In this document: positions 53,906 through 64,000 of the stretch, one piece after another
How positions within the stretch are numbered: the first letter of the stretch is position 1
How the letters are laid out: each line of letters starts with the position of its first letter
The notes under the pieces: generated by a model
Seen by the model: only the letters and a program-made list of their open reading frames with translations
Databases searched by the model: none
What the model was told of the DNA's origin: nothing
DNA from: Pyrrhoderma lamaoense
Lineage: Eukaryota > Basidiomycota > Agaricomycetes > Hymenochaetales > Hymenochaetaceae
Assembly (NCBI GenBank): GCA_002794735.1
Contig: NBAZ01000001.1
Location: 1,364,001 to 1,428,000 of the forward strand
DNA length: 64,000 bases
Direction of reading: 5' to 3'
Position numbers and translations under genes: made by a program

Positions 53906-54555
53906 TGTAGAATACTGTCACCGACGTTGGCGACGTTTGGGTTTGTGCTCACAGTAGCACCAGCTTGGCAGAGTGGCCGGATTTGCCTTCAGCCGAGGGG
54001 GCGGAAGTAAACCGAACAAGAGACAAAAGAGGAAACAATACCGGTGTTGATCCACTGATTGCCGTTGACTGCCGAGTGATCTACAACCATGTTAGGTAAG
54101 TGTACAAACAGTGAACGGACTCTCACGGCGTCCGGATTGGCTTTGCTTCGGGAGCGTGTATTTGATAAGAAGAGAGTATAAATACACAGAGAGAATGGGA
54201 TCGCCTGCTCCGAACTTTTTGTAAGACGTCCCGAATATCTCTGTCTTCAAGATGTCGTCGAGTGTCCCCAATGAACATGTTAGTTGCATGCATATGGGGT
54301 TCGTTATGCGTGCGTGCGGTGATGTTAGCCGACTCCGAAAGTAAATAACGCTTAGTACTGCAAGATTTGTACTCCAAGGTTCTCAATCCATTTCATTCTC
54401 AGCCAAGTTCGGAAATCCATCTGAGCAGGTCTCTTTTCGCCGTTTCCCCCTGGAGTCCACTCCCCCCCTTAATATCCTAATATTCTATCCCTTTCTCTCT
54501 TTTTTTCAGCCAATCTCTGCGGCCTTGCTTCTGCAGCCACAAGTGCTAGCTAGCA
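53906..54555. promoter_or_regulatory. Divergent promoter region, coiled-coil protein / chitin deacetylase
   Basis: 650 bp between divergent starts. A C/T-rich tract with C6 and T7 runs occupies about 54440-54540, just upstream of the deacetylase start, as in many fungal 5' leaders; a CCAAT lies at 54510-54514. Two overlapping minus-strand frames at 54092-54386 are not supported as genes. Confidence 0.4.
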
Positions 54556-56872
54556 ATGCATCTCTTACTTTCTTTCGCAGCACTACTCCCTTTTTCTCCT
54601 TTGCTTGTATCCGCTCAAGACGGAAGTATCACTGGCCCAACCTCAAGTCAAGATGCTGCTGGTTACTCCTGTGATCCAAGTTCCTGCAAGTTACCAAACT
54701 GTGCTTGTGCTTCAACAAGTCCACCTGGTGGTTTAGATCCAGTTAGTCTTCATTTCCCCCCTTCTTTCATATAAATAGTTTTATATCGCCTTTGAGTCAA
54801 TATTTAATGTGTTTTACTTGCATTAGTCTGAAGTGCCCATGTTTGTTGTCTTTACTGCCGACGATGCCATACAAAGCTATACGTTAGACTCTGTCAATCA
54901 GTTTTTAGCACACAGACAGAATCCTAATGGTTGCACGCCTAAAATGACATACTTCACGTCTTTGAACTACACGAATTACACGCTTGTTACGGATTGGTTT
55001 GTTGCTGGAAACGAGATCGCTGACCATACGTGCGCCAAATTTACAAGTGTTTGATTATAATTACCCCCACTGATTGATGAATTAGCATGACGCATGTGGG
55101 CACACCATCGCAAGATGAGATAAACGGTAACTTGATTGCTCTGAACGCTCTTGCTGGTATCCCCCTCAGTAGTATTGCTGGATTTCGTGCTCCGTACCTG
55201 GATTTCAATGGTGATACATTGAAGCATCTTGCAGCAGCAGGATTTACATATGATTCTAGCTCCGCTGCGTCGATTCCTGTCAATGAATCTGGGACGGATG
55301 CATACTGGTACGCAATTTCATTCACTAAGGAAACTCCTGCTTATGTGAATGACATGAATACAGGCCATACACTTTAGATAACGGCCTAGCCAACAACTGT
55401 TTAGCGAGTGAAGGTGTTTGCAAGGGTGAACCCAAACTTCCAGGCTTCTGGGAAATTCCAATGTATGCTTTCTTTGATGAACTAGGGATAAATGGCCCTC
55501 ATCTGATGGATCCTTGGCTGTAAGTACCTTAAATCTAATAACATGTCTCCTTACCTATAGTCCTTTCCTACTATCAGAGATGTGGCTAACGGTGGAACGA
55601 AAGTTAATGACAGTGAGTAGACAAAAAGTCTTTTGTTTTATTGATGCACTAAAATCCTCCTTAGGTGCGACTCTAGCGTATATGAAAGCAACCTTTACCG
55701 CACATTGTTCGTTTCAGTTGAGCTTTGAAGTGAATATGATACTGATATTCAACATAAATAGACAACGGAAACCGACAACCAATTGGTCTCTATACCCACC
55801 CAATCCATCTGGCGGTAAGCAAGATATTCTACTTTTCTCGTAATCTCTATTCAAGTATGATTCTCTTGAACAGAAAACCTATCCTGGTGTTCAAGTTTCC
55901 CAGTCAACTATCGATATGATAAACGCCTTCCTGGATTGGGCACAAGAACAACAGAATGGTACACTATCTCGTATCTCGCTGTTTATATCATGCTCATCCG
56001 CACTTGGTTAATTAGTATGGATTGTATCCAACGAACAACTCCTTGCTTGGGTTCGCAATCCTGTCCCGGTATCGCAACTCGACTCCTTCGATGGTTTGAA
56101 GTGCACTAGTCCTGCTGTAGATTCGTCCCTTCAGATTTGCAATGGTATCCCGCAAAATGAAGCGGGTCTTCTTGATCACTGTGCATTTTCCGACTTTCCG
56201 TTCTACACCTGTGTAAGTCCACTGAAAAACGGAAATAGTAATGCTTATATCCTAATCACACGCGTTTTATCGCCGAACAGTATGGTTGCCCTGTAACAAC
56301 ACCGACACCCGAGGACCCTAACCCGCCTCAGGCTTCTTCCAGCGGGTCCCCACGATACAGATGTACGTACGCAAATCTTTGTCCGCTGTTTCATGGACTT
56401 CCCTGACTGTTACATAAAAATAAACACAGTGCCGTCAAACTGTTCAACTCCATTCTGGGATCCCATTGGAAATAAATGTGAGAATTTTTAGTGACATCTT
56501 TCATTTTTTTTATCATCAATGATTAACTATTCTTCCCCATTTATAAAGGCATTTGTAGTTCTTCCGAATGTGCATTTACGGACAATTCACGTCCAATTGG
56601 GGTAAGTCTTCTCATGATGGTGTGGTAGAGGCATCAGTAACATCAGTTTCTGCATTTTATCATAGCCCAATGGTGCAAATTTGACAGGTGGCGGTCTCGG
56701 TGGATCGTTTACTGATGGTTCTGATGCATCTTCGACTTCTTTTGTTTCGTTCAACGGTGGTGTGCTTCCTTCGGTACCTTCTGGGACCACACCTGCGCTT
56801 CTGGTCGGATTGGTCGGCGCTTTAGTTGGTGCTGCCGGAGTGTACGGGCGTTTCGCTCCTGAACTTTTATGA
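54556..56872 (+). CDS. Chitin deacetylase-like polysaccharide deacetylase, surface anchored
   Basis: Many small exons (54556-54741, 54827-55029, 55086-55307, 55364-55519 and on), frame intact. An N-terminal signal peptide (LLLSFAALLPFSPLLVSA) precedes a Cys-rich segment (CDPSSCKLPNCACAS). The CE4 NodB motifs are in order: FTADDAI (motif 1 Asp pair), DHTMTH (motif 2, the metal His pair, made by splicing), FRAPYLD (motif 3), the IPMY segment (motif 4) and LYTHPIHLA (motif 5 His). A Thr/Ser/Gly-rich stretch and a terminal hydrophobic segment (ALLVGLVGALVGAAGVYG) suggest GPI or membrane anchoring. It converts cell-wall chitin toward chitosan. Substrate is by family only. Confidence 0.9.
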
Positions 56873-59800
56873 GAACGGTAAACCTTCCCGTCTTTCATAT
56901 GTTTTCCCTCCTTCTTTGCTTCTCGCATCCGTTTCGTTGGCCAAGCTCAAATCCTGCAGTAGTGATTTGGTCACGATGGCGCGATAGAAGCATTATGAAA
57001 GACGATGATTATCTTTTGTCTGGACTTTGGGCATTTACCTTTTAAATTCTTCCTCTTCTTTATCATCGATTATTGGGAACTTTTCGTTTTAATGAACAAA
57101 TACAACTCGATTCTTAATTTTTATTCGTACTTTTTCTGCATTTGATCGTACCTAATTTGGTATCATTTTCTACCTTAAACCTCACTATCCACTGTTTTAC
57201 TGGAGTATACTTCCTCTCCGAGCAAGTAACTTTGACAATTCATGATTAGCTTCATAGTTTCTACATATCCTCAGTCAGAATTTAATTATCTACACACACG
57301 CACATGTATTATCTCACTCTGAATCCCACCTCTCTGGGATATCCATGATATAACTTCTCTTGAATTTGCTACGATACGACTATGTTTGATCAATATACCA
57401 ATAGAAGGTATGATATTATGTCTCAGTTTATTCATATCTATTTAGTCTTTGCATAAACATATCCTCTAGAGTAGACAATTATCTAGTTAGAATGCAGTGC
57501 TGTACAGGGGCCTATTGGTCTAAAAGACTCTGGGGTATGATCGCTGCCCGGGAAATCGAGTGGGGAAGAAAGATATGGGGTATAGATCACATTTTATTTA
57601 GTCTAAGACATGCACTATTCAACTACTCAACATCCAAGCAAACACTTTTAATGTGTGTACACATGTGTACACACTTGGCATCCATGCTTACATGTACGTT
57701 TTTACTCAACTCCACCCCTATTTTCAATTATCATCAACGTTCGTATCCAACTCTCCGATCCCACCTTGAAAACTTTGAGATGCGTTTTGAGGAGTATAAG
57801 GTTGTTTATCAATTTCCAATTCAACCTGGCTCCCCGGGACGATACGTGCCTATGTGGGAAGACCCTGTCTCAAAGAAGACAAAATAAGGAAATACGAATA
57901 CTTTATCTTGAAAAGAGCTCGGAGCGGGCATTTCAGGTCCTCATTGCTCCGTTAATCCGTCAGAAGTAAATTCAAAAAAATAAAAGCCACCATCGTTGGG
58001 AACGTGGATCAATATTATCGCCACCCTAAGTTCTCAAAGCTAAGATATTGTGAGTAAACATATTGCACAATCTCGGAGGCGCGGGTTTGCGTGTGTAACA
58101 TGGTTATGGTGCCTTAAACCTGACACCTCTTTTTTTGCATATTGATTAAATGATGTGACCTTATTTAGTAGTATTTTTTTACACCGGTACTAAGTAACTA
58201 TGACTGTATATCGAAATACTATATGACAAAATAGAGAATAGTTGATGATCGGACGCTGAGGAGCCTCAAGTCTACATTCTTCAAGCTAGGCCAGCTAGCC
58301 TCATGTAATATTTGGCTGATAACCTGTCGTTTAGAGAAATTCTCTTGAGAAGGTTTGGGTTTTTCAGAGTAAAAACGTTTTACACGCCTTGATGTTTATG
58401 TGAGAGTGTGGATATGAGTAATCAATTGTGGTAAATATAGTTTGGGAGAATCCTTTGGGATCTCTTGGGCCTGACTCCGAGCTTCGATGTCCGAGCTACT
58501 CCGACTATTCCACACTCCCTCCAACTCCCTCATTTCCCTCTGTTTGCTTCCTTCTCCTAGCAGACACTAGAATACAAATCCTACTTTACTCTCCACGAAC
58601 CCACTTAGAGAGGATGAGAGATTGCTCGATCGTTCTTTCAGACTAATAGTAGATCTTCATTGGCAGATTCGGTTCCCCAGAATCCCTTGCAGAGCATCTA
58701 GATCTTTCTATGTAGAACACATGAGGCTCTTGAGACCTCCTAGAGAATGCTTGTGTGTATTGGCTGACCTTCACAGAAAGAGCCACAGAGCTCTAGACGT
58801 TGATGGTCGTCCAGGAAAAGCTATGATTAGCATGGTTATTGAAACAATTTGGAAATTTCGAAGGTACCCTCGAAAGTGCGAGGAAGCGTACGAACGAAAC
58901 CTTAAAAGAAATCTTTGATGGATATTGAATTGTTAATGAGATCGAAGCGCTTCACGAGACGATACTTTCCGGTTTACGCAAACTACGATGGGCGCTTTAA
59001 GATAGTAATTCAGGAGTACACAAAATCCGGGGATAAACAGGTAGCTAATAATTGTATCTTGGGGGTGAAAAAGAGAGGTGGGACGATCTCCACTTGGAGT
59101 TTGGATATTCTCTGGGTAGGATTTAATCAGTGATGGGAGTAATTTCTAGGGAGTTCACCACATCTGTTGGCATATATGTATGTGTGTATGTTATTTATAG
59201 CTCTGAATTGTCACAATGACGCACGAATTGCAAATCTCTCGGAAATTGATTGCATACGTTCAGGAGTTGGGTGCAATGGCTCAGTACTGATGTCAGGCCG
59301 TTTGATTGAGAAGGGGAGTAAATCACTAAAATACTAGCTACAATGACCCCAAATAGAAAGAGAAGGGTGAAAAGGGGGGCGAATGAGTCCAGAACGCATG
59401 GTTTTCATATCAATTGATTTGCAAGAATACAATAGTTGATGAAAGATTTGGTGTAGGAAAAAAGCCATTGATGGAAGTTCTTAACTACTTGAGAAAGAAA
59501 GTGTGCGGGCGCTATCACCCGCAGTGTAACCAGACTGAAAGCCGCTCTCAGGGAGATGCGCACCTACTACCAGACAAAGTATCGAAGAGTCCGAGGAGGG
59601 TGAGAGGAAAAGACACATTAGTAGAGTAAGAAGCCGAGAGATAAGACTGGAAAGTTTGAGATGGTGACGGTAAGAAAAGAATACAGGAATCTACTCGTAT
59701 CTCTTCTTTGCGGTCTACGAAAAGGAACAACAGACCGGCTCAGCCGTTGAATTGGAGCGTTGTTGGGATAGCACAATGGCAAGACTTCTTGGGGCCATCT

Positions 59801-61532
59801 TTGTTTGAATACCCGATTGTCGAATGCTCGCTTATTGTATGTTTCATAACATGACTATTTGCTTGACATGCCACAGCGGTCGCCACCGATGCAATGATGT
59901 CATTCACGAGTAATTTCTTCAGTCGGTAACAGGAAGAAAGACGACTAGGAAGAACGGGACAGGGACATAAGGCGCCATATACGTAAGGACCAAGAGATAT
60001 CCGCGTGCGTCATACATCAGTCAGATGAGGACGAAGAACATCTGGTTCATAATCAGGAAGCTATCATGATACCGACTTCTTTATGGTCATAGGGTGTTGG
60101 TGGGTCGGTAGATTCGGAGCAGACGAAAGATAGTTGTACTATTATGCTACATAGCATAACAAAGGAGGGTTTAAAAAACCAGGACGAAGGAAGTATACAT
60201 TTTCAAGCTTTAGGGGCGTGAGTCGAATATACTCGCCATGAGGACTGGGGAAAGTAAAGGCTGGACCAATCAGCAAGGACAAGAAACGTCTAAAGAGAAG
60301 ATCAAGGAAAATTAGTTGAAGAGTAGAGATCTGATTGCTGCAGTCTAGCTACTGAACAAGTCAACATTCTTGCTAACTTGTACGGAGTTTGTAAAGGTTG
60401 AGAATCTGGCAACTGCGGAAGTTCAACATCAAGTTGAAGGAATTGTATTTTATATGCCCCAAAGTTAGAGTTAAATGAAAAATAAATAGGATAAGAAAGT
60501 TATCAACTAAAGGCGATTCATGAAGTACTTGGGGATTGTTATGAAGGAAGTTTCTACTGAGATGTGGGAGTAGCTGAGTGGACACTAGACTGATACCGAT
60601 TGGAGATATAGGACACTGGTGATCGACCGAACCATGTCGTCATACTTTGCGTGTACCTCTGATTAATTTCATTGTCAGTAAGAAAGTGAAACGGAGACAG
60701 AAAATGGCTGATGAACGAAGTCGATGGTGTTTTGTTATGCTTCTGGACAAGGGCCGATACTCAACGATGACTGCAATTTGTTTGAGCAAAGTCTGTCTAT
60801 CGCGTCCTGAAATGCACTCGTGATCGTGACAGAGGCGCGAAGTGAATAATCGGGAGTCGGGGCGACGTCATTGAATTATTAGATAAATCTCGGCAACATC
60901 CGGGAGCATTAGAGCCGATCAACGTTTACCAATGTCTCTGGACTCTGGACTCTCTGGGACCTATGGACATAGACTCGGGCTTGTGAGCTTTATCAGTAAG
61001 CCCCACCGTCTCAGACCACGGAAAGAATTATAAACTGGATCGTTGTGGTTATACTTTCAGCTTATGGTTTGTTATTATTCATGCCTATGAGCAGCTGGGA
61101 ATGTTTATTTCACGCCACATTTTGTAATGGAAATAGTGGATTTCGAGCAAGCAAAATTCTTCCTGAGGGAATGCAAAGTAAGAGAAGATGATAATTTAAA
61201 AACCGATTTCATAAACTATAAAATGCGAATTAATTATATAAGGAAGTCCGTCCCTGGACTCTATATTCGTTTGTCTGACTTAAGTACTAGCATCCGCGTA
61301 TCTCTCTGTTCTCCATTCTTCCCTCATCGCCCCTACAAGTCGGCCCTCGCTCGCTCAGAGCAAGTCGTCGCCCTCCATCGCTCTCGACGCCGTCCACCAA
61401 AGGTTGTCGCCTGCATCTACGTTCGCCCAGCGGTCCCCTTGTTCGTATGTGCTCTCCAGTTCTTTCTTTTTTTTTCTCCTTTCTAATCGGACTCTATAGT
61501 TTTCTCTTTCTTGAACTTTTCAACAGTGTGGG
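56873..61532. other. Gene-poor stretch of about 4.7 kb
   Basis: This is the longest gap between genes in the window. Its open frames (57492-57887, 58428-58646, 58622-58918, 58915-59133, 59414-59629, 61127-61486) are short, start in different frames and show no recognisable domain or splice pattern. No transposon ends, tRNA or rRNA were found. The last 500 bases are pyrimidine-rich and probably the promoter and leader of the GAC1-like gene. A 22-bp perfect palindrome at 57653-57674 is listed separately. Candidate content is non-coding RNA, rapidly diverging genes or decayed sequence. Confidence 0.4.
57653..57674. repeat. 22-bp perfect palindrome of GT/AC steps
   Basis: A perfect 22-base inverted repeat with no spacer, built of GTGTGTAC and its complement around a central CATG. 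It sits in the gene-poor region. It could be a dimeric protein site or a hairpin; nothing else supports a role. Confidence 0.5.
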
Positions 61533-63681
61533 ATGCCCTACGTGAGACCCCAGTGTCTCCAGAATCTAATAACTATGATCTTCCTCCTTTGAAGCTTCGT
61601 CCAAAGCACAGGCGTACGCGCTCAGCCACGCCAGCTTTCTCTGACGAGCATGGTCCTGGTGCTTTTGTTTCTCTCAAGAACATCCCACGGCATAGGTCTC
61701 ACTCGACCTCCGAGCGCAAAACTGTCTTCCACTTCAATGATCAAGACTCAGACTCTTCCGAGTCTTCTTCCCCGCCACCGGAGCCTTCAGATCCTCCAAC
61801 TGCAGCAATGAACGCTCTTCGCCTGACTGTTGATACGAAAAACGTGCCCTCGAACACTCTGGTCGTATCGAGGGGTAGCGAGGAAACATCGTCTCTTCCA
61901 TTCCCCACTCGAGGCTCTCCAGCACACTCGCCTTTGCCCCTTCACCTTCTCCTAGTTCAACGTCTACCAAATCTTCTTTGCCACGTACGCCTTCAACGCC
62001 TATCATCCTCTCGAATGGAAAGCCTTTGAAGCCCTCTCTCAAATCCTCCCACTCATCTCCACATGTACCGGGAGTTCGTCTTCATTTCCGGGCTCAGTCT
62101 GAGCCTGCGACTCCAGCGCAAGGCATCATTACCCCTAAGAATGTTCACTTTGCAGGGGACGAATCACTACGAAGTGTCAAATTTTTCAATAGTTCGAGTA
62201 AACCCGCAAACGTATCTCGAACAAATGCCGATGACACAGAAACAGAAACAGAATATGATTCCTCTTCTGCTCCTATGGAGACAACAAACGGTTTTCCATT
62301 TCCTAGGACGGTTGTAACACCTGGGCGTACGGGTTTTTGTTTGGACAATGAAGCGTCGTCTCCAATTCCCCCGGCAAATCCCCCTGCTTATGCTAATGTA
62401 TACATCGAAACTCTTGTTCTTCCTCGAGATGGCCCACCCGTACTCCATGGATCTACTCTCGTCCGTAATATAGGTAAGATCTAGAGTTCTTTATCTCAAT
62501 ACTCTGTCTGAACTTTTTTTTGTTTAGCATTCACTAAAGAAGTAGTAGTCCGTTTCACTCTGGACAATTGGCAGACAACATCTGAGGTCATTTGCAAGCA
62601 TGTTGTGTCTCTCCCGTCTCTTCCACCACCTTTCTCTGGTCCTAGTACGTTCGGAGATCATGCTGCGAAAGCTATTGGCAATTCGTGGGACCGTTTTAGC
62701 TTCTTGATCAGACTTGAAGATTTCGAACGGAAGTTACATGAGAAGACTATGTGGTTTGTTGTTCGTTACACTGTCCCAGGAGTAGGTGAATGGTGGGACA
62801 ATAATGACGGAAAGAATTATTGCCTCAAGTTTGTTAAATTGGACAATGGAACTCCCCAGCCAAACGCAGGTGAGAAGATACGCTCAAGTCCCGTCATGGG
62901 GAATAGCCAGCAACGCACTTTTAGTGCTCCACCAACATTGAAAGGGACACCCACTACTGAGGCTATTCAGGCTGTTGTGCATGGTAAATCTGTATCGTCT
63001 CCAAAGATCACCCTTCCTCCGGTTCCCAATCGTGAGCACCGCAACAGTCTACCTCCATCTCGTCCGTCGCCACCAATCAGGCATAACTCGTCCCCGCAAC
63101 CATCATTGTCTTTGAATGGGGGTCGTCCTATATCTTTATATTCATCTCTCCCCACGAAGCTTAATTTGCTAAATTACGCTGCGCCTTCTTCAGCTGCTAC
63201 ACCGCGCGCCAGCTCTCCTACGGCTCAATTTGTTGGCTTATCTGAAGCAACGGTGACACCGTCTACACCCACTCAACATACGATGAATATTGTTGGTGGG
63301 ATGCCTGCTACTGCACCTCGATATGAGGCTTGGACCATCTCGAATAGTCCTTCTGAGCAGTCCATAACAGATACCACGCCTCCGCCTTTATACTCTGCTT
63401 TACCATTACCGACGGACTCAGAAAAGCAACGAGCAAAAGATATTGTCTCGTCTTCAGCATCTTCCTTGGCTTCGGATTCTACTTATGCGGCATTTGTCAA
63501 ACATTGGTGCTTTGTGCAGTCGCCTACTCCGTCTCCAAGTATAACACCATCGTCCTCTGGGAGTTCCACAACTGGAAGCGGGAATAGTCCTCGGCCGGTC
63601 TCGCAGATTCCTGGGAGTGCATGGCGTGGTATTGGTGTTCTCGGTTTACGGAGCGAGAGCCCGATGCTGACAAGCATATAA
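61533..63681 (+). CDS. CBM21 protein phosphatase 1 regulatory subunit (GAC1/PIG2-like)
   Basis: Two exons (61533-62473, 62528-63681), about 699 residues. The N-terminal part is disordered with RPKHRRTRSATPAFSDEHGP. Near residue 200 lies KNVHF, which fits the RVxF-type PP1 docking motif, followed by SVKFF. The CBM21 glycogen-binding domain spans the intron: AFTKEVVVRFTLDNWQTTSEV, WDRFSFLIRLEDF and VGEWWDNNDGKNYCLKF. A Ser/Pro-rich tail follows. Such subunits target protein phosphatase 1 to glycogen synthase. The start at 61533 (MPYVRP) was chosen because basidiomycete homologues begin MPY and a single extra C in CCCC at 61548-61551 joins it to PVSPESNNYDLPP. A second break lies at CC 61919-61920. 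The other frame (from 61511) has no ATG until about residue 100. Confidence 0.85.
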
Positions 63682-64000
63682 ATATCAAGGCTTACTCATT
63701 TGAATTGAATTCCGGTTCGGTGTTTCAAAACGAGCTTCGCATATCTTCTTTTCCCATTCAGTCGGGTTTATCTTTTCTCTTCCTAGTTGGCGCCTTTGCA
63801 TATACGAATAGGTTTCGGATTGTGGGACGAAGGCCGCTGTTTTCTTCGTTTGCGGTAACCTCCGGGTTACCGAAGAGATAGCAACAAGGATGATCATTCT
63901 GAACCTTCTGAGTTTCTTCTTTTTTTTTACGATTATTATTTATTGGTTTTCCGGTAGTCTCTATCTCTTTTCATCTCCATCAAAAGCCACATTAAGAGGC
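63682..64000. other. 3' flank of the GAC1-like gene
   Basis: No gene supported in these last 319 bases. An 86-codon open frame overlaps the end of the preceding gene and reads as out-of-frame continuation. A T10 run occurs near 63919-63928. Confidence 0.4.

Noticed and set aside
53966..53990. tRNA-like A-box (TGGCAGAGTGG)
   Set aside because: It matches a Leu/Ser tRNA A-box, but no GGTTCRANNCC B-box lies at the right distance and no acceptor stem pairs up.
61127..61486. 119-codon frame upstream of the GAC1-like gene
   Set aside because: Composition is that of a pyrimidine-rich 5' leader (FLFFSPF end) with no recognisable domain.

Overview
The window is a gene-dense nuclear segment from a filamentous fungus, most likely a mushroom-forming basidiomycete (Agaricomycotina) of moderate to low GC. 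The evidence is the many short introns (about 45-70 nt, GT-AG, mostly several per gene), the gap sizes between genes, and protein signatures typical of that group: a secreted chitin deacetylase, multi-FAS1 membrane protein, Zn2Cys6 regulator, CBM21 phosphatase-targeting subunit and NBR1-type ZZ protein. Every gene model below was built by hand from splice signals and protein-family similarity recalled from knowledge; no search was run.

Layout, left to right: DH-domain RhoGEF (+); NBR1-like autophagy receptor with PB1, four ZZ fingers and FW domain (-); riboflavin reductase RIB7 (-); methionine aminopeptidase 2 (+); ISC1-type neutral sphingomyelinase (-); NXT1/p15-like mRNA export factor (-); DEAH helicase PRP22 (+); UTP13 WD40 protein (-); a gap carrying a 250-bp TA-flanked MITE; Zn2Cys6 transcription factor (-); NIPSNAP protein (-); a type II membrane glycosyltransferase-like protein (-); SAM methyltransferase (-); FAS1 membrane protein (-); RAV1 (+); Rab GDI (-); TRM6 (+); She4/UNC-45 (+); class I myosin (+); Ser/Pro-rich coiled-coil protein (-); chitin deacetylase (+); a 4.7-kb gene-poor stretch; and a GAC1-like CBM21 protein (+).

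Functional links are modest, as is usual in fungi, but the UNC-45/She4 myosin chaperone lies 275 bp upstream of its probable client, the class I myosin, on the same strand. Rab GDI and RAV1 (V-ATPase assembly) are near neighbours, so 35-51 kb is rich in membrane-traffic and cytoskeleton genes.

The most striking signal is not a gene. About twenty otherwise well-conserved genes positions show a one-base frame break, and nearly all need exactly one extra base, usually in a short homopolymer. Affected genes are MetAP2, NBR1, UTP13, the glycosyltransferase, the methyltransferase, FAS1, RAV1, TRM6, myosin, the coiled-coil protein and GAC1. The simplest reading is residual consensus deletion error in the assembly. 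Other notable structures are two GC-AG introns, a 15-nt microexon holding the last cysteine of a zinc cluster, candidate 29-nt and 32-nt introns, an ATG-only coding exon in the myosin gene and a recurrent pattern of very small first coding exons. No tRNA, rRNA, CRISPR array or viral element was found.
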